A DNA stretch of 6,857 nt. It comes from Betaproteobacteria bacterium. Lineage in GTDB: Bacteria; Pseudomonadota; Gammaproteobacteria; Burkholderiales; UBA9220. The notes beneath the pieces are model-generated. The model did no database searches and was not told where the DNA came from. It saw only the letters and a list, made by a program, of their open reading frames with translations. Numbering within the stretch: the stretch's first letter is position 1; each line of letters begins with the position of its first letter. The stretch is taken from NCBI GenBank assembly GCA_020061285.1, contig JAGUYQ010000293.1, forward strand, positions 1-6,857. Reading direction: 5' to 3'. A program made the translations under genes and the position numbers. This document shows positions 5,675 through 6,857 of this stretch, piece by piece.

Positions 5675-6752
5675 GGAGAAAGCGCCCCGCATCGTGGCGC
5701 CAGGCGACGGACACCGGGTCGCCGGTCTCGAAGAACTTCGCCCGTCCCGGCGCGGAGTTGGCGAGGAGGGCTTCCAGGATCGGGCCGTCGTCCAGGCGCA
5801 CCTTGTACACCGTCACGTCCCCCAGGTAGAGGTAGTCCTCCACCGTGCCGTGGAAATGGTTCTTCAGTTCGTGGGGGCCGCCGCGGGCGGCGAGGCGTAT
5901 CTGCTCGGGGCGCAGGGCCAGGGTGCCTTTCGTTCCGGCCGGCACGTCGGGGGCGGGAGGGGCGGCGACCTCTCCCAGGCCGGGGGTGCGCAGCAGCAGA
6001 TGGGCGGGGGTGGAGGCGGCCACCTCCGCCTCCAGCAGGTTGATGCTGCCGATGAAGTCGGCCACGAAGCGGTTTTTGGGAAAGCCGTAAATCCGGTCCG
6101 GTTCGTCCAGTTGCTCGATGCGCCCCGCGTTCATCACGGCGATGCGGTGGGACAGGGCCAGGGCCTCCTGCTGGGCGTGGGTGACGAAAACGAAGGTCAC
6201 CCCCACGTCCCGCTGCAGGGCGATCAGTTCCAGTTGCATGCGCTCCCGCAGCTTGGCGTCCAGGGCGCCCAGGGGCTCGTCCAGGAGCAGCAGGCGGGGC
6301 TTGTTCACCAGTCCCCTTGCCAGGGCCACCCGCTGCTTCTGGCCCCCGGACAACTCGTGGGGATAGTGGTCGCGCTTGTCGCCGAGGTGGACCTGGTCGA
6401 GGGCCTCTTGGGTGAAGCGGCGGATGTCCTCGGCGGGACGCCGCGCCATTTTCAGGGGAAAGGCGATGTTTTCCGCCACCGTCATGTGGGGGAACAGGGC
6501 ATAGCTCTGGAACACCGTGTGCACCGGGCGCTTCTCCGGCGGAATGCCGGCCAGGTCCTTGCCGTCCAGGAGGATGCGGCCGGCGTCGGGGTCCTCGAAG
6601 CCGGCGATCATCCGCAACAGGGTGGTCTTGCCGCAGCCGGAGGGGCCGAGGAGGGTGAAGAACTCCCCGGCCTCGACGGTGAAGGAAACGTCCTCCACCG
6701 CCGCCAGGCCGCCGTAGCGGCGGGTGACGTTTCGGATTTCGAGCAGGGCCAT
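5667..6752 (-). CDS. potA: Polyamine-type ABC transporter ATP-binding protein
   Basis: The 361-residue ATPase drives the importer from the cytoplasmic face of the inner membrane. It has Walker A GPSGCGKTT (36-44), the Q-loop Gln82 in FQSYALFPHM, the ABC signature LSGGQ (134-138), Walker B LLLLDEP (154-160) with catalytic Glu159, the D-loop GALD (162-165), and the switch His192. A C-terminal TOBE-type regulatory region follows (about 235-355), including LALRPEQIRL (278-287). This arrangement and length are typical of PotA/PotG (about 375 residues) and of the wider CUT1/MalK-like group; the neighbouring genes support polyamine-type specificity. The switch-loop sequence is THAQQEAL where most relatives have THDQEEAL. 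The ATG at 6752 is the only practical start, since a TGA in the same frame lies nine bases upstream (6759-6761). No strong ribosome binding site is seen. It is the first gene of the six-gene - strand series. Confidence 0.94.
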   Translation of the reverse strand: MALLEIRNVTRRYGGLAAVEDVSFTVEAGEFFTLLGPSGCGKTTLLRMIAGFEDPDAGRILLDGKDLAGIPPEKRPVHTVFQSYALFPHMTVAENIAFPLKMARRPAEDIRRFTQEALDQVHLGDKRDHYPHELSGGQKQRVALARGLVNKPRLLLLDEPLGALDAKLRERMQLELIALQRDVGVTFVFVTHAQQEALALSHRIAVMNAGRIEQLDEPDRIYGFPKNRFVADFIGSINLLEAEVAASTPAHLLLRTPGLGEVAAPPAPDVPAGTKGTLALRPEQIRLAARGGPHELKNHFHGTVEDYLYLGDVTVYKVRLDDGPILEALLANSAPGRAKFFETGDPVSVAWRHDAGRFLHD

Positions 6753-6762
6753 GATGCTTCAG

Positions 6763-6790
6763 AGTATAGCGAAGATGAGGGTCGCGCCAG
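6763..6790 (-). promoter_or_regulatory. Possible promoter for the pot gene cluster
   Basis: On the - strand TATACT (6768-6763) matches five of six bases of the sigma-70 -10 consensus, with a weak -35 candidate CTGGCG (6790-6785) at 16 bases. A start about seven bases downstream would leave only a few bases before ATG 6752, so the message would be nearly leaderless. That is unusual and lowers confidence. Confidence 0.35.
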
Positions 6791-6814
6791 CACCTCCTCT
6801 CCCGCAGGCGGAAA

Positions 6815-6848
6815 GCGGGGTAAGCAGGGATGGGCGGCTTACCGCCCA
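6815..6848. repeat. Overlapping inverted repeats upstream of potA
   Basis: TGGGCGG (6831-6837) and CCGCCCA (6842-6848) form a 7-bp stem with a CTTA loop. GGTAAGC (6819-6825) can instead pair with GCTTACC (6837-6843), extended imperfectly to 6815 and 6847. The two pairings share bases and exclude each other. They could be a terminator remnant of an upstream gene, an operator or a dispersed repeat; no T-run follows. Confidence 0.45.
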
Positions 6849-6857
6849 CCTCGCAGA

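Larger units (their letters stand above)
6753..6857. other. Intergenic region upstream of the pot cluster
   Basis: These 105 bases contain no convincing gene. Besides the -10-like element and the inverted repeats, a perfect AGGAGGT lies on the - strand at 6798-6792 but is about 40 bases from the potA ATG. The gene beyond the window end cannot be seen. Confidence 0.6.

Noticed and set aside
4871..6043. A 390-residue open frame on the + strand opposite potB and potA
   Set aside because: It spans two genes with recognised motifs, has biased composition and no family signature, so it is a shadow frame.
5671..6849. A 392-residue - strand frame overlapping potA in another frame
   Set aside because: It is Pro/Arg/Gly-rich, as shifted frames of GC-rich genes are, while the potA frame has every ABC ATPase motif.
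1..6857. CRISPR arrays, tRNA or rRNA genes, transposases and integrases
   Set aside because: I looked for regularly spaced repeats, tRNA-like cloverleaf ends and mobile-element protein motifs on both strands and saw none.

Overview
The window is GC-rich, densely packed bacterial DNA. The protein families and gene style point to a proteobacterium, most likely a betaproteobacterium (a Rhodocyclales-like genome is my best guess). That assignment is an inference from family resemblance and composition, not from a marker gene.

The left part (1-1594) is read on the + strand. It holds the 3' end of a DHH-family phosphoesterase gene, then a 161-residue protein that looks like a free-standing, divergent copy of the C-terminal domain of the flagellar switch protein FliG, then an arylamine N-acetyltransferase with an intact Cys-His-Asp triad. 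I start the acetyltransferase at GTG 824, not at an earlier TTG, because of the ribosome binding site and the family spacing of the triad. A near-perfect 13-bp hairpin overlaps its stop codon and marks the boundary with the oppositely oriented genes.

The rest (6752 down to 1636) is one unidirectional series of six genes on the - strand: the ATPase, two permeases and binding protein of a spermidine/putrescine-type ABC importer (potA-potB-potC-potD order), then a TrmB-family methyltransferase and a secreted cyclophilin-type peptidyl-prolyl isomerase. The first five genes overlap by 1-8 bases at each junction, which suggests translational coupling. The cyclophilin follows after a 34-base gap. 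The 105 bases upstream of potA carry a possible -10 element and overlapping inverted repeats.

I see no wholly new system, mobile element, CRISPR array or RNA gene. The most interesting points are four: the orphan FliG-C-like protein that has lost most of the torque-generating charged residues; a polyamine-type binding protein whose ligand pocket lacks several canonical residues; a TrmB-like methyltransferase with Asp-to-Asn changes in both signature motifs, coupled to the transporter; and a palindromic, G-quadruplex-capable repeat inserted in frame near the start of the first permease gene.
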